From contig JAJZNF010000242.1 in assembly GCA_021847985.1 (NCBI GenBank), positions 1-34,321 of the forward strand: DNA of 34,321 bases. Reading direction: 5' to 3'. Numbering within the stretch: position 1 is the stretch's first letter; each line of letters begins with the position of its first letter. A model generated the notes under the pieces. It was not told the origin of the DNA and did no database searches. It was given only the letters and a program-made list of their open reading frames with translations. Source of the DNA: Actinomycetes bacterium (lineage in GTDB: Bacteria; Actinomycetota; Acidimicrobiia; Acidimicrobiales; Acidimicrobiaceae). Position numbers and translations under genes: made by a program. Of this stretch, positions 8,617 through 17,704 are shown in pieces.

Positions 8617-9183
8617 ATGGGCGTACCCACCTCTACCAACGACCTCAAGAACGGTATGACCCTGGAACTGCCCGACGGGCTCTTTCAGGTGATCGAGTTC
8701 CAACACGTCAAGCCGGGCAAGGGCGGTGCGTTCGTGCGCACCAAGCTTAGGAACGTGAAGACCAAAGCCGTGATCGACCGCACCTATCGGGCCGATGAGA
8801 AGCTCGAGCAGGCCATAATCGATAAGCGCGACATGCAGTTCCTGTACCGCGAGGGCGGCGATTACGTGTTCATGGACAACGTTTCCTACGAGCAGCTTCA
8901 GGTGGGTGCCGACGAGCTGGGAGCCGCCGGCCAGTACCTCAAGGAAGGCGACACCGCCTCCGTCTCCACCTACAGCGGTGTGGTGGTGGGAGTCGAGCTG
9001 CCCGCTTCGGTGGAGCTCACCGTCACGGCCACCGAGCCGGGTGTCCAAGGCGACCGGGTTTCCGGCGCCCGCAAGCCGGCCACTCTCGAGACCGGCATCG
9101 TGGTGCAGGTCCCCCTCTTCATCGAGCAGGGAGAGAAGATCAAGGTGGACACCCGCACCGGCGAGTACCTCACCCGCGCATGA
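8617..9183 (+). CDS. efp: Elongation factor P
   Basis: [42 protein letters not shown]...; start at internal ATG 8617. Confidence 0.95.
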   Translation: MGVPTSTNDLKNGMTLELPDGLFQVIEFQHVKPGKGGAFVRTKLRNVKTKAVIDRTYRADEKLEQAIIDKRDMQFLYREGGDYVFMDNVSYEQLQVGADELGAAGQYLKEGDTASVSTYSGVVVGVELPASVELTVTATEPGVQGDRVSGARKPATLETGIVVQVPLFIEQGEKIKVDTRTGEYLTRA

Positions 9184-9653
9184 CTCAAAAAGGCGAGCGC
9201 CGCAACCGCGGCGCCGGCCCGCAGCACGGCGGGATGTCACGGCGGTCGGCGCGGGAACGCGCCATCTCGATCCTCTACGAAGCCCGCATCAAGGAAATCG
9301 TCCCGACGGAAGTCCTCGCTGGTGAGAGCGAGGGGCTCGCGGACCCGCTCACGGTTCGGATCGTCCAGGGGGTCTCTTCGATGCAGGCGGACCTCGATAC
9401 GCGCATTGCCGAGCACAGCACGTCATGGGGATTCGAACGGCTGCCGATAACGGCCGTCTCCATCCTGGAAGCGGCGCTTTGGGAGATAATCGACGGAAAG
9501 GTCAGCGCCGCGGTGGCCATCGACGAAGCCGTGGAGCTCGCCAAAACTTTCGGCGAACCCGCCAACGCCAAGTTCGTGAATGCGGTACTGTCCCGCGTGG
9601 CGGGCGAACTCGGCCGCCTACCCCGCCGGCCCGAAGGCGACGCGAGCGATTAG
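9180..9653 (+). CDS. nusB: Transcription antitermination factor NusB
   Basis: [18 protein letters not shown] ... [38 protein letters not shown] overlap with efp. Confidence 0.93.
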   Translation: MTQKGERRNRGAGPQHGGMSRRSARERAISILYEARIKEIVPTEVLAGESEGLADPLTVRIVQGVSSMQADLDTRIAEHSTSWGFERLPITAVSILEAALWEIIDGKVSAAVAIDEAVELAKTFGEPANAKFVNAVLSRVAGELGRLPRRPEGDASD

Positions 9654-10150
9654 CCTCGGCGTCTGCCCCCCAAGTGACCAGTGTGAGGGGGATTCCCCGG
9701 GCTCCGTCACTGAAACTTCGCACCCCCTAAGAACTGGGCGTACCTCCGGTTTTCCGGGAGGAAGCGGACCCACCGGATTGGTCTTGTCGTGCACTGACCG
9801 ACCGAAGACGACCAGCTGCAAACGGCTTCCTTGCAGGCCCGCATGGCGCTTCGCCGTGCCGCCGGGTTCGGTCACACGTCGGTGATGCTCGGGCAGTCGC
9901 TCCTGCCCGAAGGCCTCGCGTGCCCTGGAAGTGGATCGAGATCGTGCCGTGGAAGTGGATCGCACCAACAGCGAGCCCAGTGAGACGGGATGTCTCCTCC
10001 TCACCGCTGACCCCGCCGGGGCCCTGAAAGCCCGCGCGCGCACCCCACCCTGGCGCGGCAAGGAGGTTTGCGCTCGGCTCCCGTGCGCACGGCGTGGCGC
10101 GCCGTTAGGGCAGTCAACGCGGCATGAGCCTGGCCCGCGGGTGTGCTGAT

Positions 10151-10783
10151 TCAGCCCAGGATGGACGCCGGGTAGTCCTTGAGGCTGAGGAGGTTCAGCT
10201 GCTTGGTCGGGACGCCAAGGGCGTGCGCGTCGGCGTTCATAAGGCTTTGGCTTTCCGCCGCAAGCTTGTCCATCAGCTGCTGGCGCTGCACGATGTCTGC
10301 CCTGAGGGAGGCTGAGTTGGGATGAGCCAGCAGCCCCTTCAAATCGTTGATGATCGCCGCCGCGTTGGGGAACGTCCAGTTGTCAAGGTCGAAGACAACG
10401 GTCTTGATCTTGTAATTGGTAAGAATGTTGGGGACGTTGATCGATGCGAGGTCGAGAAGGTCCGAGCTGCCTGAAGGATTGCAATTCGGCTCGTTGGTGG
10501 CGGCGATCTGGTTGGCGGTGACGACGTCAGTGCTCTTGTGCGACAGGATCTCGCCCACCGCAATGATCGTGTCGTTTAGGCTCGCGTTGCAGGACTGCAC
10601 GTCTCCCCAGATCTCCGTCTGCAGCGTCGCGTAGACACCGGCACGGTCCGCCTTGTTTGCCGGACGCGGGTAGTCCGATATCACCACAATCGCCAACGCG
10701 AGGACGACAGCCGCCGAAATGGCCCAGGTACGCAGGTACCAAGGCTTCTTATCGGGGGCGAAGACGGTTGGACTGGCTCTCAT
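10151..10783 (-). CDS. Hypothetical membrane-anchored protein
   Basis: From internal ATG at 10783: MRASPTVFAPDKKPWYLRTWAISAAVVLALAIVVISDYPRP...; single N-terminal TM and a long extracytoplasmic region. Confidence 0.6.
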   Translation of the reverse strand: MRASPTVFAPDKKPWYLRTWAISAAVVLALAIVVISDYPRPANKADRAGVYATLQTEIWGDVQSCNASLNDTIIAVGEILSHKSTDVVTANQIAATNEPNCNPSGSSDLLDLASINVPNILTNYKIKTVVFDLDNWTFPNAAAIINDLKGLLAHPNSASLRADIVQRQQLMDKLAAESQSLMNADAHALGVPTKQLNLLSLKDYPASILG

Positions 10784-10901
10784 GCGACCCGGACACCTCG
10801 ATAAGTTGGGAAGAAGCGATTCAAGTAAGCACAGGCTAGCGATGTGCGCGCCGCGCCCATCCCCCGCGCCGGTGGTGCCACCTATACCTGGACGGATCGC
10901 A

Positions 10902-11333
10902 TCAGAGAAGCGACGCGACCGCCTGGGTCGCAAGCCTGAAGCCAAGCTCACCCAAACCCACGACGGTGCCGTTCACAACAGGAGCCACCACTGAGGTATG
11001 GCGCCAGGGCTCCCTGGCGAAGACGTTCGACAGGTGCACCTCGATCTTGGGCCCGCCGAAGATCGCCAGTGCATCCGCCAACGCGTACGAGTAGTGGGTC
11101 AAGCCCCCCGGGTTGATGATGATCGCCCTGTTCTTCGCCACCGCGCCATGCACGGCCTCGACCAGTTCGCCTTCGAAGTTGGACTGCAAGGTCTCGGCCG
11201 AAAGGCCAAGAACGCGCGCGGCCTCTATACAGCGGCTCTCCATCTCGGCAAGGGTGGCGGAACCATAGATCGCAGGATCTCTGGTTCCGAGGCGATCCAG
11301 GTTCGGGCCGAACAAATAAATGACGTCGAGCAC
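10902..11333 (-). CDS. aroQ: Type II 3-dehydroquinate dehydratase
   Basis: LFGPNLDRLGTRDPAIYGS, LQSNFEGELVEAVHGA, INPGGLTHYSYALADAL, EVHLSNVFAREPWRHTSV. Confidence 0.93.
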   Translation of the reverse strand: MLDVIYLFGPNLDRLGTRDPAIYGSATLAEMESRCIEAARVLGLSAETLQSNFEGELVEAVHGAVAKNRAIIINPGGLTHYSYALADALAIFGGPKIEVHLSNVFAREPWRHTSVVAPVVNGTVVGLGELGFRLATQAVASLL

Positions 11334-11376
11334 GTTACGAAACTATCGTGCTTTGGGGACCGAAGCGCACTTCAAA

Positions 11377-12414
11377 TCAGCTCCTGTCACCGGCCCGCAT
11401 CGCCGCCCAGGCCCGACGGATGTCGTCCCGGTCGATCCCACGCACCACCTCCAGAGCTTCGGACCCGCGGGAGCGAAGCACGAAGGTGATTGATCCCATC
11501 GCCTTCTTGTCCCGTTCCAGAAACGGGAACGTGTCCTCCACGTCGACGCCGTCAGGCAGGCGATCGGGTAATCCCATCCGGTCCACAACGTCGTAATGCG
11601 ACCCAAGGTCCTCCGAGCCGATCCTGCCCGTGACCCTTGCAAGGTGCGCCGCAAAGAGCAGGCCGATCGCCACTGCCTCACCGTGATACAGATGCTCGCT
11701 CCGGCCGGCCAACCCCAGGGCCTCGAGCGCGTGCCCCATGGTGTGCCCGTAATTGAGGAGCGCGCGCCGGCCACCCTCCCGCTCGTCCCCGGAGACATAG
11801 GCGGCCTTGATACCGGCACAGCGTGCGACGGCGGACTCGAGATCGTCCCTGTCCAGCCTGCCTGAACCAAGGAACTCGTACTTGGCCATCTCACCGAGAC
11901 CACTGCGAAACTCGCGATCGCTCAAGGTGGACAAGGTCGAAACGTCACAGATCACCCCGCTCGGCTGCCAAAAAGAGCCGACGAGATTCTTGCCTGCGGG
12001 CAGGTTCACGCCCGTCTTGCCGCCTATCGCCGCGTCTACCTGCGCAAGCAGCGTCGTGGCAACGTTCAGATAGCGGACGCCGCGATAATAGACCGAGGCG
12101 ACGAAGCCGGCCAGGTCGGTGACCACTCCCCCTCCTACCGCGACCACCAGGTCGGAGCGCGACAACCCGAACTCCGCGATTCCTTCGGCAAGGTCTGCGG
12201 CCACCCCCATCGATTTGGCGTCCTCGCCATCCGGGACCGCAAAGACGCGCGTCTCGAATTCGCCCAGCTCCGGGCGATGATGGATATTGGCTTGAGTCAC
12301 GATCGCCACCTTGGAAACCCCAGGGGGGACGAATTCGCGCACCCGGGCGAGAACGCCGGTACCGATGGCGACCGGATAACTTCTGTCACCGAGCTCGACT
12401 TGGAGGATCCGCAC
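11377..12414 (-). CDS. aroB: 3-dehydroquinate synthase
   Basis: VVAVGGGVVTDLAGFVASVYYRGVRYLNVATTLLAQVDAAIGGKTGVNLPAGKNLVGSFWQP; probable GTG start at 12414. Confidence 0.93.
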   Translation of the reverse strand: MRILQVELGDRSYPVAIGTGVLARVREFVPPGVSKVAIVTQANIHHRPELGEFETRVFAVPDGEDAKSMGVAADLAEGIAEFGLSRSDLVVAVGGGVVTDLAGFVASVYYRGVRYLNVATTLLAQVDAAIGGKTGVNLPAGKNLVGSFWQPSGVICDVSTLSTLSDREFRSGLGEMAKYEFLGSGRLDRDDLESAVARCAGIKAAYVSGDEREGGRRALLNYGHTMGHALEALGLAGRSEHLYHGEAVAIGLLFAAHLARVTGRIGSEDLGSHYDVVDRMGLPDRLPDGVDVEDTFPFLERDKKAMGSITFVLRSRGSEALEVVRGIDRDDIRRAWAAMRAGDRS

Positions 12415-12416
12415 GG

Positions 12417-13004
12417 TCAACCAGCCTCTCCGGTGGCATCGGAAGCCATCCCAAGCCACGCCCGCAGCTCAGCGAGCGCCCGCGCGCGCAACTCATCCCA
12501 AGGCAGATCCGGTCCTAGCACCACGTCAGCGAGCTCCAAGTAGGCACGATGGCGCTCCGCGTACAGGTGCTCGAGACGTTCCGAGATATCCCCCGTCGCC
12601 AGAAGGGGACGCTTGCTCCGCTCCTCCTCCTCTTGCAGAGCTCCAACCAGATGCCTGGGCGTGCACCAGAGGTAGACGACTTTGACGCGGCCGCGAAGCA
12701 GATCGGCACTGCGCGGGTCCGCCACTCCTGTGCCACCTCCCAGGGCGATCACAAGAGGGGTGCCATCGATCTCGGCCAGCAGTCTGGCCAGCTCGGCGAC
12801 TTCACGGTCCCGGAATCCCCGTTCACCATGGCGCCGGAAGATTTCCGCGACAGCCGCGCCTTCCCGAACCGCGATCGCCTCGTCAAGGTCCGCCATGCGC
12901 AGCTTCAGTGAAGCCGCCAATTCCGCGGCCAAAGTGGACTTCCCCGCGCCGGGCATTCCCGCCAGGGCGACCACCATCGACGAATTGCGAAGGCTCTCAG
13001 TCAC
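12417..13004 (-). CDS. aroK: Shikimate kinase
   Basis: GMPGAGKSTLAAELA Walker A, MADLDEAI, VIALGGGTGV. Probable GTG start at 13004 overlaps the aroC stop. Confidence 0.9.
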   Translation of the reverse strand: MTESLRNSSMVVALAGMPGAGKSTLAAELAASLKLRMADLDEAIAVREGAAVAEIFRRHGERGFRDREVAELARLLAEIDGTPLVIALGGGTGVADPRSADLLRGRVKVVYLWCTPRHLVGALQEEEERSKRPLLATGDISERLEHLYAERHRAYLELADVVLGPDLPWDELRARALAELRAWLGMASDATGEAG

Positions 13005-14184
13005 CTGGACGATGGGCGGCAGACGGGGTTTGGCCGAGAGAGCCCAAATAGGCGTCGTGATTGCGCTTGAACTCGGCAACCGAGTCGCCGCCGAACTTCC
13101 GGATCGCCTCGGACGCAAGCACCAGCGCGACCATGGTCTCCGCAACGACGCCCATCGCCGGAACGGCGGTAACGTCGGTCCGCTCCTTGAACGAGACCGT
13201 CGATTCCTTCGACTTCACGTCGACAGTCTCGAGCACCGGCCTGTTCAAGGTCGCCAAAGGCTTCATCCAAGCCGTGGCGACAACGGGACCACCGGTGGTC
13301 ATGCCACCTTCTACTCCGCCGGCTCTCCAAGTGTCGCGGTAATAGTCCCCCTGCTCCTGGCTCCAGTGGATCGCGTCATGAGCCTCGGAACCTCGCCGAT
13401 AGGAGATGTCCAGACCCTCCCCGATCGCCACCGCCTTGACTGCCTGAATGCTCATGAGCGCATAAGCCAGCAGCCCGTCAATTCGCCGATCCCAGTGCAC
13501 GTGTGACCCAAGACCCACCGGCACGCCCCAAGCCACCACCTGGGCCGCGCCACCTAGGGAATCGCCCACCTTCGCGGCCGCCTTAATCTCGGAGATCATC
13601 GCCTCCTCGACCAGAGGGTCGAGGCAACGCACCGGGGAGGCGTCGATGGTTTCCAGGTCAGCCGCGGTCGGGAGCGAGGATACCTTGGCTTCGACCGAAC
13701 CCAGTTGAGTCACATGCGACAATACGGCCACGCCAATCTCGGCCAGGAGCGCCTTGGCCACCGCACCAGCCACCACTCTTGCCGCCGTCTCGCGCGCGGA
13801 GGCCCGCTCGAGAACGTCGCGCGCGTCCTCGAACCCGTATTTGAGCATCCCTGCCAGATCAGCATGTCCGGGACGCGGCTTGGTCAGCACCTTGCTCGGC
13901 GAACCCGGGGCGGGGGACATCTCTTCTTCCCACTTTGGCCACTCGGTATTGCGGATCTCGACAGCGATCGGAGAACCCAGCGTCCGCCCGTGGCGAATGC
14001 CGCCCACCAAAGTCAGTTCGTCGCGCTCAAAGCGCATTCGTGGGCCGCGACCATATCCGAGCCTGCGGCGGGAGAGCTCGCCCTGAAAGTCTTCCTCGGT
14101 TAGGGACAGGCCGGCCGGAACCCCCTCGAGGATCACGACGAGCCCGGAGCCATGAGACTCGCCCGCGGTCAAGTATCGAATCAT
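12997..14184 (-). CDS. aroC: Chorismate synthase
   Basis: MIRYLTAGESHGSGLVVILEGVPAGL, RRLGYGRGPRM, RPGHADLAGMLKYGF, ASARETAARVVAGAVAKALL. Confidence 0.96.
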   Translation of the reverse strand: MIRYLTAGESHGSGLVVILEGVPAGLSLTEEDFQGELSRRRLGYGRGPRMRFERDELTLVGGIRHGRTLGSPIAVEIRNTEWPKWEEEMSPAPGSPSKVLTKPRPGHADLAGMLKYGFEDARDVLERASARETAARVVAGAVAKALLAEIGVAVLSHVTQLGSVEAKVSSLPTAADLETIDASPVRCLDPLVEEAMISEIKAAAKVGDSLGGAAQVVAWGVPVGLGSHVHWDRRIDGLLAYALMSIQAVKAVAIGEGLDISYRRGSEAHDAIHWSQEQGDYYRDTWRAGGVEGGMTTGGPVVATAWMKPLATLNRPVLETVDVKSKESTVSFKERTDVTAVPAMGVVAETMVALVLASEAIRKFGGDSVAEFKRNHDAYLGSLGQTPSAAHRPGD

Positions 14185-14236
14185 GTCGACACAGCCTAGC
14201 CCCGACTTATGCGACCCTCTCTTTGCTGGCCACGGC

Positions 14237-14863
14237 CTACTTCAGCACGGCCTGTCCGGTGCAGAGCTGGAAGCTGCTCGATCCGCCACCGGTGAAGGTC
14301 GCACACGCCGTCGACTGATCGATGGAGGTGATCTTGTAGGCACCATTTGCAAAGGTGGTGCCGACGGTGAGACCGGGATAGGTCGTGGATCCGACCGAGA
14401 CCTCAGCCGTGGGAGACGTTCCCGCCGGTGATACCGAAACCAGCGAGATCTGGCTGGGCACGGTTGTCGCCGTCGTCGGTACGACGACTCCGGACGGCGC
14501 GGTTGTGGTCGTTGGCGACGCGGTCGGGGCGCTGGTCACCACAGTCGCGGCCACCAGCGGTACGAACGGGTCCCGATTCCCGTAGGCGCCGGAGAAAGTT
14601 GTCGCGGTGCCGCCGGTCGTGGTGGTTGTCGCCTCGGACGTGGCCGGCGAACCAGCAGGCGGAAGAACGGGCGCGGTGCTGCTGCTGTTCGAAGAGCCGA
14701 AGAGCTTGGCCACGGCAAAGATGATGGCGATTACCAGGACCACGGCCAGAATCGCCAGCAGTACCTTGGATCCGGAAGACAGACGCCCGAAGAACCCCTG
14801 GCCGGAGCCTGGGTCTGCGCCGCCCTCCTCTGGGGCCATCAACTCGGTGCTGTTCTGAGACAT
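14237..14863 (-). CDS. PilP-like type IV pilus assembly protein, membrane anchored with T/S-rich linker
   Basis: N-terminal TM, YGNRDPFVPLV (RDPF motif of PilP-type proteins), position directly downstream of pilO. Confidence 0.6.
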   Translation of the reverse strand: MSQNSTELMAPEEGGADPGSGQGFFGRLSSGSKVLLAILAVVLVIAIIFAVAKLFGSSNSSSTAPVLPPAGSPATSEATTTTTGGTATTFSGAYGNRDPFVPLVAATVVTSAPTASPTTTTAPSGVVVPTTATTVPSQISLVSVSPAGTSPTAEVSVGSTTYPGLTVGTTFANGAYKITSIDQSTACATFTGGGSSSFQLCTGQAVLK

Positions 14864-14878
14864 CTGCTACCTCACCTT

Positions 14879-15553
14879 CTAGCCGGCCGCGGTCGTGGTC
14901 GTCGAGCCAGCGGGGGCTGTGGTGGTTGTGGTCGAGGCGATCGGGACTCCCGGCGTTCCGACGGGAATGTTCTGGGTGAAGATCTTCGCCTGCAGGGAAG
15001 CGCTGACCTGCGAGCCGTCTACGAGCGGACCGGTTTGCGTTCCGCTTCCCGAGAGGCTGACCGTGCTGGTGACAACGAGCCGCGGCAGATTGTCAAGGCG
15101 ATTTAGAAAGTCGAGCACCTGGAAGTAGCCACCCTTGATCTGGATGCCGAGCGTAACCGCTGCGGGAAGCGTCGACGCCCCCGGCGTCGACGTCTGGGGG
15201 GCCTGAGGGGCCGGCTGGGACGGGCTGATGGAAAGGAAGCTGATACCGCTCTCGTTCGAAATCTGATTCACCATGAGAATGAAGTTGGCAAGCTGCGGAT
15301 AGGCCGGAACGGCGTTGGTGAGACGCGCGAGCTCGGCCTTGGCTGTCGGCAGCTGCGCCTTGAAGGCCTCGAGCGCGGCGATCTCTCCGCGAGCGCTGGC
15401 CTGCTGGCTTTGCAAAGAAGCCAGTTCCGAATTCGCTGACGAGATCTCCTTGCCCTTTGGGATCCAGATCAGGAAAACAAAGGCGCCGAGGAGGACGACT
15501 CCCACCAGAAGCGCGACCGCGAAAATCATGCGTCTGCGCATCATCGACTTCAT
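14879..15553 (-). CDS. pilO: Type IV pilus inner-membrane protein PilO
   Basis: TM then coiled coil, and AVPAYPQLANFILMVNQISNESGISFLSISPS...GGYFQVLDFLNRLDNLPRLVV; 4-bp overlap with the upstream gene. Confidence 0.85.
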   Translation of the reverse strand: MKSMMRRRMIFAVALLVGVVLLGAFVFLIWIPKGKEISSANSELASLQSQQASARGEIAALEAFKAQLPTAKAELARLTNAVPAYPQLANFILMVNQISNESGISFLSISPSQPAPQAPQTSTPGASTLPAAVTLGIQIKGGYFQVLDFLNRLDNLPRLVVTSTVSLSGSGTQTGPLVDGSQVSASLQAKIFTQNIPVGTPGVPIASTTTTTAPAGSTTTTAAG

Positions 15554-17424
15554 TGCGAAATGCCCTCCCCGCTGAGGTAGGCCTGGTATCTACTGGGCGT
15601 AACGCTTGAAGCAAGGGTCGCCGTCGAGCTGAACGTAACCACCACGTTGTTCGGAGCATCTATCGACGACTCGTTCACGCACATCTGCCCACTCGAAGCG
15701 GTCGAGGACGAAACCCAAGGATCAAGGAAGCCGGGAACCGTCGCCAGGTCGTTGAGCCAGTGGGCGGGGGCCTTCTGAGAACAGCCCATACCGGCAAAGG
15801 TGATCGACCCCGGAGATGTGCCCGAAGGCGACTGGCCGCTCAGGCTGGTCCACCAGACATCGGGCGGCGTAGCTGTGTCGAGGGTGTTCACCAGGATCGG
15901 CCACTGCACGTCCCCGGTCAAAAGCGTCTGCAGGGTGCCTTCCTGCTTGGCCAGGTTCGCCTTTACCTCGGCGACTGGCGCCAGCCTTGCTAGCTGCGCC
16001 TGCTCTTGGGAGAGTTGCACCTGCGCGGCCGACACCTGATTGTTGGCATTGTTCAGCTGACTGCTGCGAAGGGCGGTCAGGCCGCCAAGCACAATCAGCA
16101 CCGCCAGCAGGCTAACCCCGGCAACCGCCAAGTCGCGACGAACGCGGCGTGCATCCTCCGCCTCGCCGCCGAGGAGGTTGATTACACGGGTGCCGTCGGA
16201 GGCGATCCAGCGGCCGAGCGCAAGGGCCAGCGCCTCAGGCATGACCCCGGTGACCCGGTCCTTGTCGGCGGCCAGCATCTCCGGAACGTTGAAGTCCACC
16301 AACTCGAGCAGGTCAAGCCTCTCGAGCACGATTTCCGGAGCCAGGCCCTGGCGCAGCGAATCGTAGAAGCCGAACGCGAGCGACCCACCGCCGCAAACGA
16401 GGACCTTGACCTCGGCCGGGTTCTCCTTTTGGAACAGGTACGAACTCAGCGTCGTCGAGATCGACGAAGAGATGTCACTCACCCTCGCCGCCACCAGCCG
16501 GTCAAGCTCGTCGCGGTCGACCCGCGATGCGAGGTCCTCCGGAATCGGCGAAAAGAGGCCGAGTGCCCTCTTCAGGGACTCCGCCTCGGTTTCAGACAAG
16601 TCGAAGCGCTCGGCGATCGCGGCGGTCACCGCATCCCCCGCCCGATCCTCGATGGAACGGGCCAAAGTGAGCATCCCGTTTTCCGCGATGCCAATGTTGA
16701 TGCTGTCGGCTCCCACGGAGATAACAGCGAGAATCTTGTCCCGCATGGCGGTCTCGGTGACCGGAAAAGCGAGTGTCTGCTCGTCCTCGGCCCCTTCCCC
16801 GGGCGCAGCGCTCTGCGGTGCCGGCTCGACGATGCGGACCGACGTGCCTCGCCGACGGCCGTTCCCGCCGACCAGCTCGCCCGACCTTTGAGCCTCCTGG
16901 AGGATAACGGACCGCACGAGAGCAAGGAATGAGGCGTCGACGGAAGCGAGCCGGAGTCCGGCATCCTGAACAACGCCCTTGTACACGTCCAACATCGCAT
17001 TGTCGGTGGCGGCCAGGTGAATGGTGAGCGTTCCGTCCTCGCGTACGACCCGCCTGCCCTTCGGATACTCGAAGTCGACCTCGTATTCGCTGGTGTCGCC
17101 AGGGAGGAAGGTGGTCGCCTCGAACCGGACGGAGGAGAGGAGATCCTCGTCCTCCATGCTCGGAAACTCGAGGTCCCTCAGGTACACACGGGATCCGGAG
17201 AGGCCGACGCATACATCCTTGGACTTGAAGTTACCGTCGGACCACATGCGTCTGATTGCTTCGACGACGGCCCCACGGTCACGGATGTCCCCACCGACGA
17301 CGGCCCCCTTGGGGAGCGTGACCAGCCCGAAGTTAGAGACGGTCGGCTTTCGGCCGGGATCGTACTCGAGTTCGACAGCCTTGACAGAGAAGGCGCCGAT
17401 GTCTATTCCAACGACACGCCTCAA
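15550..17424 (-). CDS. PilM-PilN fusion protein (type IV pilus assembly)
   Basis: N-terminal actin-like PilM (VVGIDIGAFSVKAVELE..., VCGGGSLAFGFYDSLRQ) followed in-frame by PilN (TRVINLLGGEAEDARRVRRD, TM, coiled coil). TTG start. Confidence 0.88.
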   Translation of the reverse strand: MRRVVGIDIGAFSVKAVELEYDPGRKPTVSNFGLVTLPKGAVVGGDIRDRGAVVEAIRRMWSDGNFKSKDVCVGLSGSRVYLRDLEFPSMEDEDLLSSVRFEATTFLPGDTSEYEVDFEYPKGRRVVREDGTLTIHLAATDNAMLDVYKGVVQDAGLRLASVDASFLALVRSVILQEAQRSGELVGGNGRRRGTSVRIVEPAPQSAAPGEGAEDEQTLAFPVTETAMRDKILAVISVGADSINIGIAENGMLTLARSIEDRAGDAVTAAIAERFDLSETEAESLKRALGLFSPIPEDLASRVDRDELDRLVAARVSDISSSISTTLSSYLFQKENPAEVKVLVCGGGSLAFGFYDSLRQGLAPEIVLERLDLLELVDFNVPEMLAADKDRVTGVMPEALALALGRWIASDGTRVINLLGGEAEDARRVRRDLAVAGVSLLAVLIVLGGLTALRSSQLNNANNQVSAAQVQLSQEQAQLARLAPVAEVKANLAKQEGTLQTLLTGDVQWPILVNTLDTATPPDVWWTSLSGQSPSGTSPGSITFAGMGCSQKAPAHWLNDLATVPGFLDPWVSSSTASSGQMCVNESSIDAPNNVVVTFSSTATLASSVTPSRYQAYLSGEGISQ

Positions 17425-17425
17425 A

Positions 17426-17593
17426 TCAGTTGCCTCCCTGCTTGAGGTAACGGGCCACGTCGGAGCGCTTTACGCGCCATGCCTTGCCAACCCTGCTGGC
17501 GGGGAGCTCCTGCGACGCGATAAGCCTGTAAACGGTCGTAGTCGAAACCTTCATGACGTCGGCCACTTCCCTCACTCGCATCAGCTCTTCCAC
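17426..17593 (-). CDS. 55-aa excisionase/MerR-like helix-turn-helix DNA-binding protein
   Basis: Own minus-strand reading: VEELMRVREVADVMKVSTTTVYRLIASQELPASRVGKAWRVKRSDVARYLKQGGN*; GGGAG upstream of the GTG; ends 1 nt before the pilMN start. Below the ORF track cutoff. Confidence 0.88.
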   Translation of the reverse strand: MEELMRVREVADVMKVSTTTVYRLIASQELPASRVGKAWRVKRSDVARYLKQGGN

Positions 17594-17647
17594 TCGGCCT
17601 AGCTCCCGTCACTTCTCGTGGCCACCGCGGCTGTTGCCGCAACCATG

Positions 17648-17701
17648 CAACATGTTGGACATCTTCAACATATTCCACAACTTCAACAAGGCCAACATAG
17701 C
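17648..17701 (-). repeat. Six tandem 9-bp direct repeats (minus-strand consensus NNNWTGTTG), candidate operator array
   Basis: Minus strand units: GCTATGTTG GCCTTGTTG AAGTTGTGG AATATGTTG AAGATGTCC AACATGTTG; TGT at positions 5-7 is invariant in all six. Confidence 0.8.
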
Positions 17702-17704
17702 ATA

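Noticed and set aside
9743-9760. Imperfect CCTCCGG/CCGGGAGG hairpin after nusB as terminator
   Set aside because: One-base bulge, no T tract, and about 90 bp from nusB; not strong enough to annotate.
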